Positions 8,150-16,237 of a stretch of 64,000 nucleotides of DNA are shown here, piece after piece. Each line of letters starts with the position of its first letter. Positions within the stretch are counted from its first letter, which is position 1. The position numbers and the translations under genes are program-made. The notes beneath the pieces are model-generated. The model did not search any database. It had not been told where the DNA came from and saw nothing but the letters and a program-made list of their open reading frames with translations. Source of the stretch: Pseudanabaena sp. lw0831 (GTDB lineage: Bacteria; Cyanobacteriota; Cyanobacteriia; Pseudanabaenales; Pseudanabaenaceae); the NCBI RefSeq assembly GCF_016584665.1, contig NZ_BBJB01000003.1, forward strand, positions 1 to 64,000, in the 5' to 3' direction.

Positions 8150-9601
8150 ATGCCCCACATAGGTAGCTTAGGAGGTTTTCCAGGTGACTGGTCATATCAA
8201 GGTAATGCAGAACTTTTACTTAAAGATACAGTTCAATTAGTGCCAGTTAGCTTACGTTTCACTTTTAGAGAACAATCTGAAATAGATGTAGAACTAATTT
8301 GGGATAGTTTCTCTAGAGATGAACAGGTGCAGATTGCTTTAAAAATGGATAATGAGAAAATGCAACAACTTGTTATTCAAAAAAGTATACTGTTATTAGG
8401 ATTCTCTATTCCACCATTTGACGTTAATAGAACAACGGAATTTAATGTAGTAAAACTTATAACATATTCACAATTTCCAACAGCTTCATCTATTGAAGAA
8501 GACACCGAATCTATCATTCAATTAAAAGCTTACTTGAATGATAGTGTTTCATTAGATGATGGAATTTTTGCTAGGGAGTTTGAAAATATGTCTCAAATGT
8601 ATAGTAAAAAATTTAACGATCAAAAAGACAGTCTTTACTGTGCATTAAATTCTGGTTACGAAGTTAGATGTGGCAAGAAATATATTACTCATAAAGATCA
8701 GCAAACTATTCACTTTACAAAAAACATAGAGCCTCTATATAAATTTAGTTTTATAGACGTTATAGTATCATCCATAAATGAAAATATAAGTAATTTAATT
8801 GTTGATGAACCTAAGAATATCGAAATTTTCTTAGCTAAACATTTAGAATGTATTTTTAATGATGTTTGTGCATTTCTTAGTATTGTCTGTGATCGCGAAA
8901 TTTTGCCAATATACTATGATTACTCAATTTATAACCAGAATAAACATATAAGTGGGCGCGTGATTCCTATTTGGTCAAGGAGAAAAATTTTAAAAGTTAA
9001 TAAGTATTGGATTACGCGAGAAATTAACTTTATGAGTAATGTCACAGCTTTTCTTGAATGTTGTCCTATTAGTAAGCAACTTAGCAGAGGAATACAGCAT
9101 TTAAGACTAACAGTGTACGAATCTTCGACTGAACTGAAATTAATGGCATCATGTTCTGCAATAGAGTACTTTTACTCTTTTTGGCTTCTTAAAATGAATG
9201 GAATCTCAAAGTTAATAAATAAAGATCCAATACAATTTAAAAAGCTTAAAGATTTTAAACCTAACGATAGAACTCCTCCCCTTTCAACAGTTATTCGGCA
9301 TGTTGCAGATGATTTAAGTATTGATTGGAATAAATACATGAAAAAACTTGGCAAACCTGAGTTTTTAGAAGTTAGAAATGAGCTTTTGCATGGCAGTTTT
9401 ACTTCAGATGATATAGCTATATTCCAAGCAGAAGAAAAAGCACAAAAATTAGGGACAGAAATTTTGTTTGCAATCATGAAAAGGATCTCTAAATCAAAAG
9501 ATTCTCATCTCTATGAAACATTGCCTGCTCGTACACCAGAAGAAATTTTTTACTCATTATCAGATGGTTGGCATGAAGTTAAAAATATATTGGATAATTA
9601 A
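8150..9601 (+). CDS. Unassigned protein with a HEPN-like RN-x3-H motif near the C terminus
   Basis: A 483-residue soluble protein without signal peptide. The N-terminal third is mostly beta-like (SLRFTFREQSEIDVELIW). The C-terminal third is helical, with CSAIEYFYSFWLLK followed by FLEVRNELLHGSF (residues about 404-416). The latter fits the R-x4-6-H active site of HEPN ribonucleases. The general layout is like ApeA-type abortive-infection HEPN proteins, but I cannot confirm that. The gene is very AT-rich and holds no complete HIP1 octamer, unlike its neighbours, which suggests recent transfer. It directly follows a decapitated TA locus. Confidence 0.6.
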   Translation: MPHIGSLGGFPGDWSYQGNAELLLKDTVQLVPVSLRFTFREQSEIDVELIWDSFSRDEQVQIALKMDNEKMQQLVIQKSILLLGFSIPPFDVNRTTEFNVVKLITYSQFPTASSIEEDTESIIQLKAYLNDSVSLDDGIFAREFENMSQMYSKKFNDQKDSLYCALNSGYEVRCGKKYITHKDQQTIHFTKNIEPLYKFSFIDVIVSSINENISNLIVDEPKNIEIFLAKHLECIFNDVCAFLSIVCDREILPIYYDYSIYNQNKHISGRVIPIWSRRKILKVNKYWITREINFMSNVTAFLECCPISKQLSRGIQHLRLTVYESSTELKLMASCSAIEYFYSFWLLKMNGISKLINKDPIQFKKLKDFKPNDRTPPLSTVIRHVADDLSIDWNKYMKKLGKPEFLEVRNELLHGSFTSDDIAIFQAEEKAQKLGTEILFAIMKRISKSKDSHLYETLPARTPEEIFYSLSDGWHEVKNILDN

Positions 9602-9624
9602 GAAGTAAATATACGGATCATAAA

Positions 9625-9870
9625 ATGGATGCAATGACAACTCAGCAAGCAAGACATGATTTAGATGGCTTGATCAATCGCGTGATTGATAATGTACAAC
9701 CAACTATTATTTGTAATGACAAAGGCAACAAAGCTATTTTAATGTCGCTAGACGAATTTTCATCATGGCAAGAAACCCTGTATTTATTGTCAAATCCAGT
9801 CAATGCAAAACGTCTTCTGAACTCAATTCAAGAATTAAAAGTAGGTAGATTTACGCCACTAACCCAATAG
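9625..9870 (+). CDS. YefM/Phd-family antitoxin without a toxin
   Basis: 81 residues with the Phd/YefM pattern: MTTQQARHDLDGLINRVID, then KAILMSLDEFSSWQETLYLL. A start at Met4 (9634) is possible. The usual YoeB gene should follow with an overlap, but the stop TAG is followed immediately by the ATG of an Rpn nuclease gene. It is probably an orphan antitoxin, or possibly a repressor of the fused transcription unit. Confidence 0.8.
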   Translation: MDAMTTQQARHDLDGLINRVIDNVQPTIICNDKGNKAILMSLDEFSSWQETLYLLSNPVNAKRLLNSIQELKVGRFTPLTQ

Positions 9871-10716
9871 ATGTACGATAATACCTGTAAATTCTTAGTT
9901 GAAAATTTCCCCACTGACTTTGCTACTTGGCTGTTGGGGAAACCGATCGCCCTAACCAAACTCGAACCATCAGAACTCTCAGTCGATCCGATTCGGGCTG
10001 ATTCAGTTATTCTTTTAGAATCCGCAGAAGTCATTGTGCATCTAGAATTTCAAACTAAAACCGATGACACAATGCCTTGTCGGATGGCAAACTACTACTT
10101 GCGACTTTACGGTAAATATGCCGCCAAAGAAATTCATCAAACCGTAATCTATCTAAGACCAACAAAATCAGCACTTGCCTATCAAACCAACTTTACAACC
10201 AACAATCTAAATCATGAATTTAATGTGATCCGACTGTGGGAGCAACCTACAGAGACTTTTCAACAGTATCAAGGACTTTTGCCTCTGGCAGTTTTAACAA
10301 AAACAGGTAATCCCAGCGAAACCTTACGAGAAGTTGCCAAATTAATCGACAATATTGAAGATCGAAAAGTTAAAAGTAATGTCACTGCTGCCACAGCAAT
10401 TATTTCTGGGCTAGCATTAGATCATGAAGTAATTCAACGATTACTTAGGAGTGAAATCATGGAAGAGTCAGTAGTTTATCAAGAAATTTTGCGCGAAGGC
10501 TTAACTAAAGGAAAAGCTGAAGGTTTAGCTAAAGGAAAAGCTGAGGGTTTAGCTAAAGGCAAGGTTGAAGCTGCTAATCAAATAGCCCTAAACATGCTGC
10601 GTTCTAATATGGCTCCAGATTTGGTAGCTCAGTTAACTGGGCTAACCCTAAAACAAATCCAAAAGCTACAAAAAATATCCACAAAAAAGGGACACAAGCC
10701 AAAGGCTAATCTCTAA
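9871..10716 (+). CDS. Rpn-family PD-(D/E)xK nuclease (recombination-promoting/putative transposase)
   Basis: 281 residues. The N-terminal two thirds match the Rpn/YhgA-like family common in cyanobacteria: an acidic strand followed by VIVHLEFQTK, giving the E-x-Q form of the PD-(D/E)xK active site, then RMANYYLRLYGKY. Near the C terminus are three imperfect 8-residue repeats (KGKAEGLA type), encoded by 24-bp DNA repeats at about 10500-10572. Such repeats vary by slippage in this family. Rpn proteins are DNA nucleases linked to recombination and, in some bacteria, phage defence. Its ATG abuts the stop of the upstream antitoxin gene. Confidence 0.85.
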   Translation: MYDNTCKFLVENFPTDFATWLLGKPIALTKLEPSELSVDPIRADSVILLESAEVIVHLEFQTKTDDTMPCRMANYYLRLYGKYAAKEIHQTVIYLRPTKSALAYQTNFTTNNLNHEFNVIRLWEQPTETFQQYQGLLPLAVLTKTGNPSETLREVAKLIDNIEDRKVKSNVTAATAIISGLALDHEVIQRLLRSEIMEESVVYQEILREGLTKGKAEGLAKGKAEGLAKGKVEAANQIALNMLRSNMAPDLVAQLTGLTLKQIQKLQKISTKKGHKPKANL

Positions 10717-10746
10717 TCACAAAGTTAACCCAAGCTCTAATTTTCT

Positions 10747-11511
10747 ATGTCCCTAGCGCCAATTCTCAAAGCCGAAAATATTTCTAAATCCTTTGGCGGC
10801 ATTCATGCAGTCAGTAATGCTCAGATCGAAGTACCTGCGGGAAGTATCACAGGATTAATTGGTCCAAACGGTGCAGGAAAAACTACATTTTTTGGATTGC
10901 TTTCCAATTTCCTTAAGCCCGATCGCGGTACGGTGCAGTTTAATGGAATGCCGATTCAAGGAAAGCAGCCCCATGCGATCGCTAAACTTGGTATGATTCG
11001 GACTTTTCAAGTACCGCGTGTGTTGTCTCGTTTGTCAGTGCTAGAAAATATGTTGCTAGCTGCTCAAGATCAAGTTGGCGAAAAGTTTTGGAATACTTGG
11101 TTTCTAGGACATAAAATCGCGACTCAGGAGCGAGAAAATCGCGAAAAAGCCAGACATATTCTTGAGTCTGTGGGCTTAATCAGGATGGAAGATGATTTTG
11201 CAGGTTGTTTGTCGGGTGGACAGCGCAAATTATTAGAAATTGCGCGTGCTTTGATGACTGACCCTAAATTGATTTTGCTAGATGAACCTGCGGCGGGGGT
11301 AAATCCTGCTTTGATTGAGGAGATTTGTAGCTATATCCACAAGTGGAATCGAGAGGGAATGAGCTTTTTGATCATCGAACACAATATGGATGTGATTATG
11401 TCGTTGTGCGATCGCGTCTGGGTCTTAGCCGAAGGGCACAATCTCGCCGATGGCTCACCAGCCGAAATTCAAACCGATCCTAAAGTTTTAGAGGCTTATT
11501 TAGGATCGTGA
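10747..11511 (+). CDS. LivG/NatA-type ABC transporter ATP-binding protein
   Basis: 254 residues with Walker A GPNGAGKT, Q-loop region RTFQVPRVL, signature LSGGQRK, Walker B LILLDEPAAGVNP and switch IIEHNMD. The long insert after the Q loop and the end EVLEAYLG-type tail (KVLEAYLGS) are typical of the branched-chain or neutral amino-acid family (LivG, NatA). It should power import of amino acids at the inner membrane. The permease, LivF and binding protein genes are not adjacent, as is common in cyanobacteria where these genes are scattered. Confidence 0.88.
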   Translation: MSLAPILKAENISKSFGGIHAVSNAQIEVPAGSITGLIGPNGAGKTTFFGLLSNFLKPDRGTVQFNGMPIQGKQPHAIAKLGMIRTFQVPRVLSRLSVLENMLLAAQDQVGEKFWNTWFLGHKIATQERENREKARHILESVGLIRMEDDFAGCLSGGQRKLLEIARALMTDPKLILLDEPAAGVNPALIEEICSYIHKWNREGMSFLIIEHNMDVIMSLCDRVWVLAEGHNLADGSPAEIQTDPKVLEAYLGS

Positions 11512-11514
11512 CTT

Positions 11515-11772
11515 TTACTGATAAACATCTCTACGATGACCGATTTTCAAGACTAAAATCAGTAGTTGATAGTCATGAATACTATAAATGATGCGATAGT
11601 CACCAACTCGAATGCGGTAAAGGTCTTCTTCTCCTGATAATTTGACTACGCCGTCAGGACGCGGAATACTTACTAAAGCATCAATTTTTGATTTAATTCG
11701 TTGCTGTTCTTGCGATGATAAAGCCTTCAACTGCTTAGCGGCTTGTTTAGCAAATTCAATGCGATAAATCAT
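11515..11772 (-). CDS. RelE/StbE-family toxin
   Basis: From the ATG at 11772 it encodes 85 residues (MIYRIEFAKQAAKQLKAL...), ending VLKIGHRRDVYQ as in RelE toxins. An earlier in-frame start at 11802 is less likely, because 11772 gives the usual family N terminus and a 4-nt overlap with the antitoxin gene. Arg-rich LYRIRVGDYRIIYSI holds the expected catalytic strand. The predicted activity is ribosome-dependent mRNA cleavage. Confidence 0.87.
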   Translation of the reverse strand: MIYRIEFAKQAAKQLKALSSQEQQRIKSKIDALVSIPRPDGVVKLSGEEDLYRIRVGDYRIIYSIHDYQLLILVLKIGHRRDVYQ

Positions 11773-11972
11773 AAGCTGATTTCTGCTTTTAGAACTTCCC
11801 AAGAAATAGTCCCCTCATTCTTAACTGTCGCCAAGGCAGCATGGGCATCTGCTATATCTTCATCGTCTTCAAGCTGTTGATCTTTTAGTTCGTGTAAAAA
11901 ATCAATGATTTTTATAATTAGCGGGTCGGATACATCGTTTAACTCTGTAATTAATTTCTCTTTAAGTGTCAT
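11769..11972 (-). CDS. Antitoxin of the RelE/StbE-type pair
   Basis: 67 residues, acidic and helical, with DVSDPLIIKIIDFLHELKDQ followed by an acidic DDEDIADAHAAL stretch. It precedes and overlaps the RelE-type toxin gene by 4 nt. Size, charge and position indicate an antitoxin. No clear DNA-binding domain is visible. Confidence 0.75.
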   Translation of the reverse strand: MTLKEKLITELNDVSDPLIIKIIDFLHELKDQQLEDDEDIADAHAALATVKNEGTISWEVLKAEISL

Positions 11973-12019
11973 AGCTTCACTTTCTCAAAATTATCCTTAA
12001 GAAGCTAATTCTAGCATTC

Positions 12020-13069
12020 ATGAATTTAAAATCTCTTTCTCAATCTTTTAATGTCTTACTACTAGTCCCAACGGGAATTAATGCTGCTATTGGTGGTTAT
12101 GCGGGGGATGCACTGCCTGTGGCGAGAGCGATCGCAACTATTGCTGATAACGTGATCACCCATCCCAATGTCTTAAACGGCGCGAGTTTATATTGGTCGA
12201 TGCCGAATGTTTTATATGTGGAAGGTTATGCGATCGATCGCATGGCAAAAGGCGATTGGGGATTGCGTCCTGTGCGAGCCAATCGAATTGGCGTAATCCT
12301 CGATCGCGGTATGGAGCCAGATTTAGAATTGCGGCATCGCCAAGCGATCGCTGCTGCCCAAGCCACATTAGGTTTAAATATTACGGATATTCTCGTTACC
12401 GATCAGCCTCTTGGTGTCGAACTGCGATCGGGGGAATCGGGCGCGACATGGGGAACGATCGCCAATCTCGATAGTTTACTAAGAGCCGCCAAAAAATTAA
12501 TTAAAGTCTCCAAAGTCGAAGCGATCGCAGTGGTGGCAAGATTTCCTGATGACTCAGATAGCGCCGCCTTGCAAAACTATCGCCAAGGTAAAGGTGTCGA
12601 TGCTCTCGCGGGAGCCGAATCAGTAATTAGTCATGCGATCGTGCGAGAGTTTGCCATCCCCTGTGCTCATGCTCCCGCTTTGCAACCATTGCCACTAGAT
12701 CCGAGCGTTTCGCCTCGCGCTGCTGCCGAAGAATTAGGTTATACGTTTTTGCCTTGTGTATTGGTTGGCTTGAGCCGCGCTCCAAAAATCATTACATCGC
12801 CCGATTTATTTAATGCAGGTGATTTTACAGATGATCGGATTGATGCGATCGTTACTCCCTATAGTGCCTGTGGCGGGGCAGGTTTATTAGCGCTTAATCC
12901 CCTTTCCCATGTTCAGACTGTTTTTGTTAGAGAAAATCAAACAGTGCTGAATGTTACGCCTGAAATGTTGGGTTTAAAAGGTATTCAAGTTGAAAATTAT
13001 TGGGAAGCGATCGGGGTTTTAACAGCGATTAAATCTGGAATTAATCCTCAAAGCTTAAGGAGCGAATAA
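12020..13069 (+). CDS. DUF3326 protein (conserved in cyanobacteria)
   Basis: 349 residues that match the cyanobacterial DUF3326 family in length and motifs: LLLVPTGINAAIGGYAGDA at the N terminus, LRPVRANRIGVILDRGME in the middle, and TPYSACGGAGLLAL near the end. The function is unknown. The Gly-rich strands suggest a nucleotide- or metabolite-binding enzyme. It is convergent with the Rieske oxygenase gene, and a perfect hairpin overlapping its stop separates them. Confidence 0.85.
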   Translation: MNLKSLSQSFNVLLLVPTGINAAIGGYAGDALPVARAIATIADNVITHPNVLNGASLYWSMPNVLYVEGYAIDRMAKGDWGLRPVRANRIGVILDRGMEPDLELRHRQAIAAAQATLGLNITDILVTDQPLGVELRSGESGATWGTIANLDSLLRAAKKLIKVSKVEAIAVVARFPDDSDSAALQNYRQGKGVDALAGAESVISHAIVREFAIPCAHAPALQPLPLDPSVSPRAAAEELGYTFLPCVLVGLSRAPKIITSPDLFNAGDFTDDRIDAIVTPYSACGGAGLLALNPLSHVQTVFVRENQTVLNVTPEMLGLKGIQVENYWEAIGVLTAIKSGINPQSLRSE

Positions 13070-13102
13070 AGAAATGGCGGCGCAAAGCGCCGCCATTTCT
13101 TT
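13068..13102. terminator. Bidirectional terminator hairpin
   Basis: A perfect 16-bp stem (13068-13083 with 13087-13102, loop AAA) with A-rich and T-rich ends lies between two convergent genes and starts within the DUF3326 stop codon. The GGCGGCGC core is shared with many hairpins in the window. Confidence 0.8.
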
Positions 13103-13104
13103 GA

Positions 13105-14142
13105 TTACGAAGTAAAAGACTTGCCTAAGCCGATCGCAGCGAGACGTTTGCGGAAAGTGATGGAACTCTTATCGCCAGCAATATGTACTTCGTCAGCGAG
13201 ACAGATAGGCAAATCTTCAGGCCATTGCTCCTCAACGATCGCCTTGTCCTCATAAAATACCTGATCATTAAAATCGAGAGTATCTTGAAGTGGAGCGTCT
13301 TTATCGAAGTTACGACAAATCGGCACAAACAATCGCGTTTTACGGGCGGAGATTGGCGAAGCCGCATTGAGAACATGCAGGTTACCGTGGGGGAAGAAGA
13401 CGGTTAACTTTGCGGTGAAAGGAACAAACAGTTCAAATAGTCTTCGCCACAAGAAATCAGGCGGAGCTAAATGCTTCATGCCATGGGCATAGTTGCTAAC
13501 AGTACTTATGTAATCTGCACGAAAACCATTCTCAGTTTGCTCGATCGCATAGTCTGGAACTTCAGGATTATCCTGCTCTCCAAAAGACTTCGCATGAATA
13601 AAGGCAAAGTGACTGACATCCAAGAATCCTTCCACTTGCCGACCTGCGGCCGCATCCAAATCCACAGAATTGGGTAATACCTGAATATAATCTGGATCTT
13701 CCCATTCACTCATATCAGGAAGTGGTAATGGCCCATTGTCAATTAATCTCGTCCAGACTAGACCGTAGCGCTCTATGACAGAATATGTCTTGAGCCTAAG
13801 CCGTGATGGAATTTTTGCTTCGGGCTGTGCAGGAATGTAAACACATTTTGCATCGCGATCGTATTGCACGCCGTGGTAAGGACAAACGAGGCGATCGTTT
13901 TCAATGCAGCCTAAACTCAAAGGTGCACCACGATGTAGGCATAGATCTTGGGCGACGATAATCGAGCCATCGGAAACTCGATAAATGACTAGTCGTTCAT
14001 CTAATAGGTGCGTACCATAGGGCTTTTCGGTTGTGATTTCATGGGAGAAGGCAACAGGATACCAGAAGGGCGCAAGCGCTTGCCAATCAGTTGGGTTGAA
14101 GGTGCAATTACGTGGCAAATATACTTCTTGGGTCGCTACCAT
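13105..14142 (-). CDS. Rieske [2Fe-2S] non-haem iron oxygenase, alpha-subunit type
   Basis: From ATG 14142 (AAGAG eight nt upstream; starts at 14148 and 14151 also exist) the protein is 345 residues. The Rieske cluster ligands are in CLHRG and CPYHG, about 17 residues apart. The mononuclear iron site is EGFLDVSHFAFIHAKSFG, with the typical D-x2-H-x4-H spacing. This is the aromatic-ring-hydroxylating or pheophorbide-oxygenase-like family, which needs a separate reductase. The substrate cannot be told from sequence. In cyanobacteria, relatives act on chlorophyll catabolites, choline-like or aromatic compounds. Confidence 0.85.
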   Translation of the reverse strand: MVATQEVYLPRNCTFNPTDWQALAPFWYPVAFSHEITTEKPYGTHLLDERLVIYRVSDGSIIVAQDLCLHRGAPLSLGCIENDRLVCPYHGVQYDRDAKCVYIPAQPEAKIPSRLRLKTYSVIERYGLVWTRLIDNGPLPLPDMSEWEDPDYIQVLPNSVDLDAAAGRQVEGFLDVSHFAFIHAKSFGEQDNPEVPDYAIEQTENGFRADYISTVSNYAHGMKHLAPPDFLWRRLFELFVPFTAKLTVFFPHGNLHVLNAASPISARKTRLFVPICRNFDKDAPLQDTLDFNDQVFYEDKAIVEEQWPEDLPICLADEVHIAGDKSSITFRKRLAAIGLGKSFTS

Positions 14143-14248
14143 AAACATCACTCTTGTGCATAAATTTACAAGCCTGACGCTACAACGATATAAAAATCTA
14201 TTCTGTATAACTTTGCACGAATCCCATTGCTCAACTTCGTCTTCAAAG

Positions 14249-14311
14249 AAGACTCTAGAAACTTTTTAAACGGGTTGCAAAGCAACCCGTTTAAAAAGTT
14301 TCTAGAGTCTT
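14249..14311. repeat. Perfect 30-bp inverted repeat
   Basis: The arms 14249-14278 and 14282-14311 are perfectly complementary around an AAA loop, with core GGGTTGC-AAA-GCAACCC. It lies in the 351-bp gap upstream of the Rieske gene and of rpmG, so it is in a divergent region rather than behind a gene. It is therefore less likely to be a simple terminator. Confidence 0.85.
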
Positions 14312-14336
14312 AATATAGGTCATAAACCAAAGAAGT

Positions 14337-14363
14337 GAATAGCGGCGCTTTGCGCCGCTATTC
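14337..14363. repeat. GCGGCGC-core hairpin
   Basis: A 12-bp perfect stem (14337-14348 with 14352-14363, loop TTT). It sits between the 30-bp inverted repeat and a family C element in the same divergent gap. Confidence 0.8.
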
Positions 14364-14408
14364 CAGTAATTCTCATTATAAAAATTGGTTTCATAATGAG
14401 AATTGCTG
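14364..14408. repeat. Family C palindrome without the GC-rich core
   Basis: The termini match the element at 43228-43310 (AATTCTCATTAT at 14369-14380 paired with ATAATGAGAATT at 14393-14404, then GCTG), but the central GC-rich hairpin is missing. Only AAAAATTGGTTTC remains between the arms. This looks like an empty or decayed copy. Confidence 0.7.
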
Positions 14409-14493
14409 AATATCTCAAATTTATATTGAAGATTGGCATGTTTTTGTGTAACAATCGTAGATCGCACTTTTAAGTAATCTCACAACTAAAAAA

Positions 14494-14688
14494 ATGGCTA
14501 AAAACAAAGGTGTCCGTCTCGTAGTTACATTAGAGTGTACCGAATGTCGCACTAATGCTAACAAGCGATCGCCTGGTGTGTCTCGTTATACGACCATGAA
14601 AAATCGTCGTAATACAACCGCAAGATTAGAACTCAAAAAGTTCTGCCCTCATTGCAACTCTCACACCGTTCATAAAGAAATCAAGTAA
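14494..14688 (+). CDS. rpmG: Ribosomal protein L33
   Basis: 64 residues, a near-complete bacterial L33 with [19 protein letters not shown] and a second C-x2-C pair in FCPHCNSH, so this is the zinc-binding (C+) form. It is a component of the large subunit near the E site. It is followed by rpsR 52 nt downstream, the usual cyanobacterial L33-S18 arrangement. Confidence 0.97.
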   Translation: MAKNKGVRLVVTLECTECRTNANKRSPGVSRYTTMKNRRNTTARLELKKFCPHCNSHTVHKEIK

Positions 14689-14740
14689 TCGAAATCAAAT
14701 AGTCCATTAATCTAATAACTAAAACCGCGTAATCCCAATC

Positions 14741-14968
14741 ATGGCAATGAACTCCTCTTTTTATCGCAAGCGCCTCTCTCCGATCGCGCCTGCTGCCAAA
14801 ATCGACTACAAAGATGTCGAATTACTGCGTAAATACATCACTGAGCGCGGCAAAATTTTGCCTCGCCGCATTACAGGTTTAACTGCAAAGCAACAGCGTG
14901 CATTGACGACAGCGATTAAACAAGCTCGTGTAGTTGCGTTACTGCCTTTCATCAACAAAGAAGGTTAA
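14741..14968 (+). CDS. rpsR: Ribosomal protein S18
   Basis: 75 residues with the family core [42 protein letters not shown], here described only in part. It binds the platform of the 30S subunit next to S6. A start at Met3 (14747) is also possible. It is in an operon with rpmG, and a strong hairpin terminator begins right at its stop. Confidence 0.97.
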   Translation: MAMNSSFYRKRLSPIAPAAKIDYKDVELLRKYITERGKILPRRITGLTAKQQRALTTAIKQARVVALLPFINKEG

Positions 14969-15001
14969 AGAATAAAGGACGCGATGCGTCCTTTATTCTT
15001 T
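14967..15001 (+). terminator. Terminator of rpmG-rpsR
   Basis: A perfect 16-bp stem (14967-14982 with 14986-15001, loop GAT) starts within the rpsR stop codon. It has a GC-rich tip, with A on the left arm and T on the right. Confidence 0.85.
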
Positions 15002-15002
15002 A

Positions 15003-15062
15003 TGTCTATAAAAAATAAGTAGTGGTAATTCATGAATTACCACTACTTATTTTTTATAGACA
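15003..15062. repeat. 60-bp perfect palindrome, ATTCATGAAT-centred family D
   Basis: Positions 15003-15032 are the exact reverse complement of 15033-15062 without any loop. The centre GGTAATTCATGAATTACC is of the same type as palindromes at 53791, 55193 and 56304. It overlaps the last codons of the deacetylase-like gene. Confidence 0.85.
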
Positions 15063-16004
15063 TTGCTCGATTACAGAAATGACCGATCGCGAAAGACTAT
15101 CAAAGTCATACCCGCCTTCTAAGCCGAATAAGATTTTGGGGGTTAGATCTAAACACATCTTCGTAAATATACCAAAATCTTCTGGCTTCAGCAAAATACT
15201 TGCCAAAGGATCGTCAGCATTAGCATCAAATCCTGCGCTAACGATTAATAAGTCAGGATTGAAATTTCGTAAAAATGACATGATCTGATTTTCAAACACT
15301 GGCAAATATTCTGCGATCGCTGAACCAGATCGCATTGGGACATTCAAAATATTGTCATGATTTCCTGTCTCATCTTTACGACCTGTCATTGGATAAAATG
15401 GTGCTTGATGCGTTGAGATATAGGCAATATCAGGACGATCCCAGACAGCTTCCTGTGTGCCATTGCCGTGATGGACATCCCAGTCGAGGATGGCAACACG
15501 CTGAAGATTTAATCGATCAATTGCAGACATTGCCGCGATCGCGGCATTACCAAAAATACAAAACCCCATACCTGAGTGAGCGCGGGCATGATGCCCAGGC
15601 GGACGTGCTAGCACAAAGGCGGGGCGACCTGACTCTAGAACTATATCAACACCATCAAGCCATGCACTCAGGGCAAGTAGGGCAACATCGTAGGTTTGAG
15701 CCGAAGCGATCGTATCTCCATCGATATAACCTCCGCCACGCTCGGTAATTGCTTGCAAAGTTTCAAGATATTCTTGAGTATGAAAGCGAAGCACTTCTTT
15801 TAAGATGCTTGGTCGATAGGTTGGTTCTTGCCAAGTTAATTGCGTTGCGATCGCTGAATTTTTTAGAGCCTCAACTATGGCTGTAAGCCGACCAGCTTTT
15901 TCTGGGTGATAAAGCCCAGTATCATGACTCAGAAAACTGTCTGAATAAATTATTGGGAATTTATTGGTAGATTTTGAAGAAATTGAATAGGTGTTTGCAA
16001 ACAT
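15054..16004 (-). CDS. Histone deacetylase superfamily hydrolase (acetoin-utilisation/polyamine deacetylase type)
   Basis: 316 residues. Active-site motifs of the arginase/deacetylase fold are all present: RPPGHHARAHSGMGFC with the catalytic His pair, DWDVHHGNGTQ with the zinc-binding Asp and His, SAGFDANADDPLA with the second Asp, and GLEGGYDF with the transition-state-like Gly-Gly-Tyr. It should remove acetyl groups from small amides such as acetylpolyamines, or from protein lysines. The substrate is not predictable. It is convergent with rpsR, with the 60-bp palindrome at its end. Confidence 0.92.
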   Translation of the reverse strand: MFANTYSISSKSTNKFPIIYSDSFLSHDTGLYHPEKAGRLTAIVEALKNSAIATQLTWQEPTYRPSILKEVLRFHTQEYLETLQAITERGGGYIDGDTIASAQTYDVALLALSAWLDGVDIVLESGRPAFVLARPPGHHARAHSGMGFCIFGNAAIAAMSAIDRLNLQRVAILDWDVHHGNGTQEAVWDRPDIAYISTHQAPFYPMTGRKDETGNHDNILNVPMRSGSAIAEYLPVFENQIMSFLRNFNPDLLIVSAGFDANADDPLASILLKPEDFGIFTKMCLDLTPKILFGLEGGYDFDSLSRSVISVIEQCL

Positions 16005-16102
16005 ACGTGCTTTTGCTGATCGCCAAATCAGTGAATAGTTGTTGTCTACATAGAGACTAACGTTATACTTTTAAAATCGTGGATTTGTTTGAAATCTTTT
16101 AT

Positions 16103-16208
16103 AAGTAGCTGAGCACAATTAAATATAAAACCAAAAAAATGTCTCGCCCGCGCAGCGGGCAGTATTGTTTTTGGACTTGTTTTTTTTAATTATGCCAAGG
16201 TACTTAGT
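16103..16208. repeat. Nested palindrome, family A, degenerate copy
   Basis: The outer ends (AAGTAGCTGAGCACAATTAA on the left and TTAATTATGCCAAGGTACTT on the right) match those of the element at 38896-39009. The inner hairpin is GCCCGC-GCA-GCGGGC, with different arms. The gap between the deacetylase-like gene and the next gene (16005-16237) contains nothing else recognisable. Confidence 0.7.
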
Positions 16209-16237
16209 TCCACAGTAATTTTACTTGGGTCTTTCCT

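Noticed and set aside
10500..10575. Three near-identical 24-bp direct repeats that could suggest a short CRISPR-like array
   Set aside because: They are contiguous without spacers and lie in frame inside the Rpn nuclease gene, encoding KGKAEGLA-type repeats.
15335..15748. 137-codon plus-strand frame inside the deacetylase-like gene
   Set aside because: It is antisense to conserved catalytic motifs of the deacetylase and its composition (His/Arg-rich) is an out-of-frame artefact.
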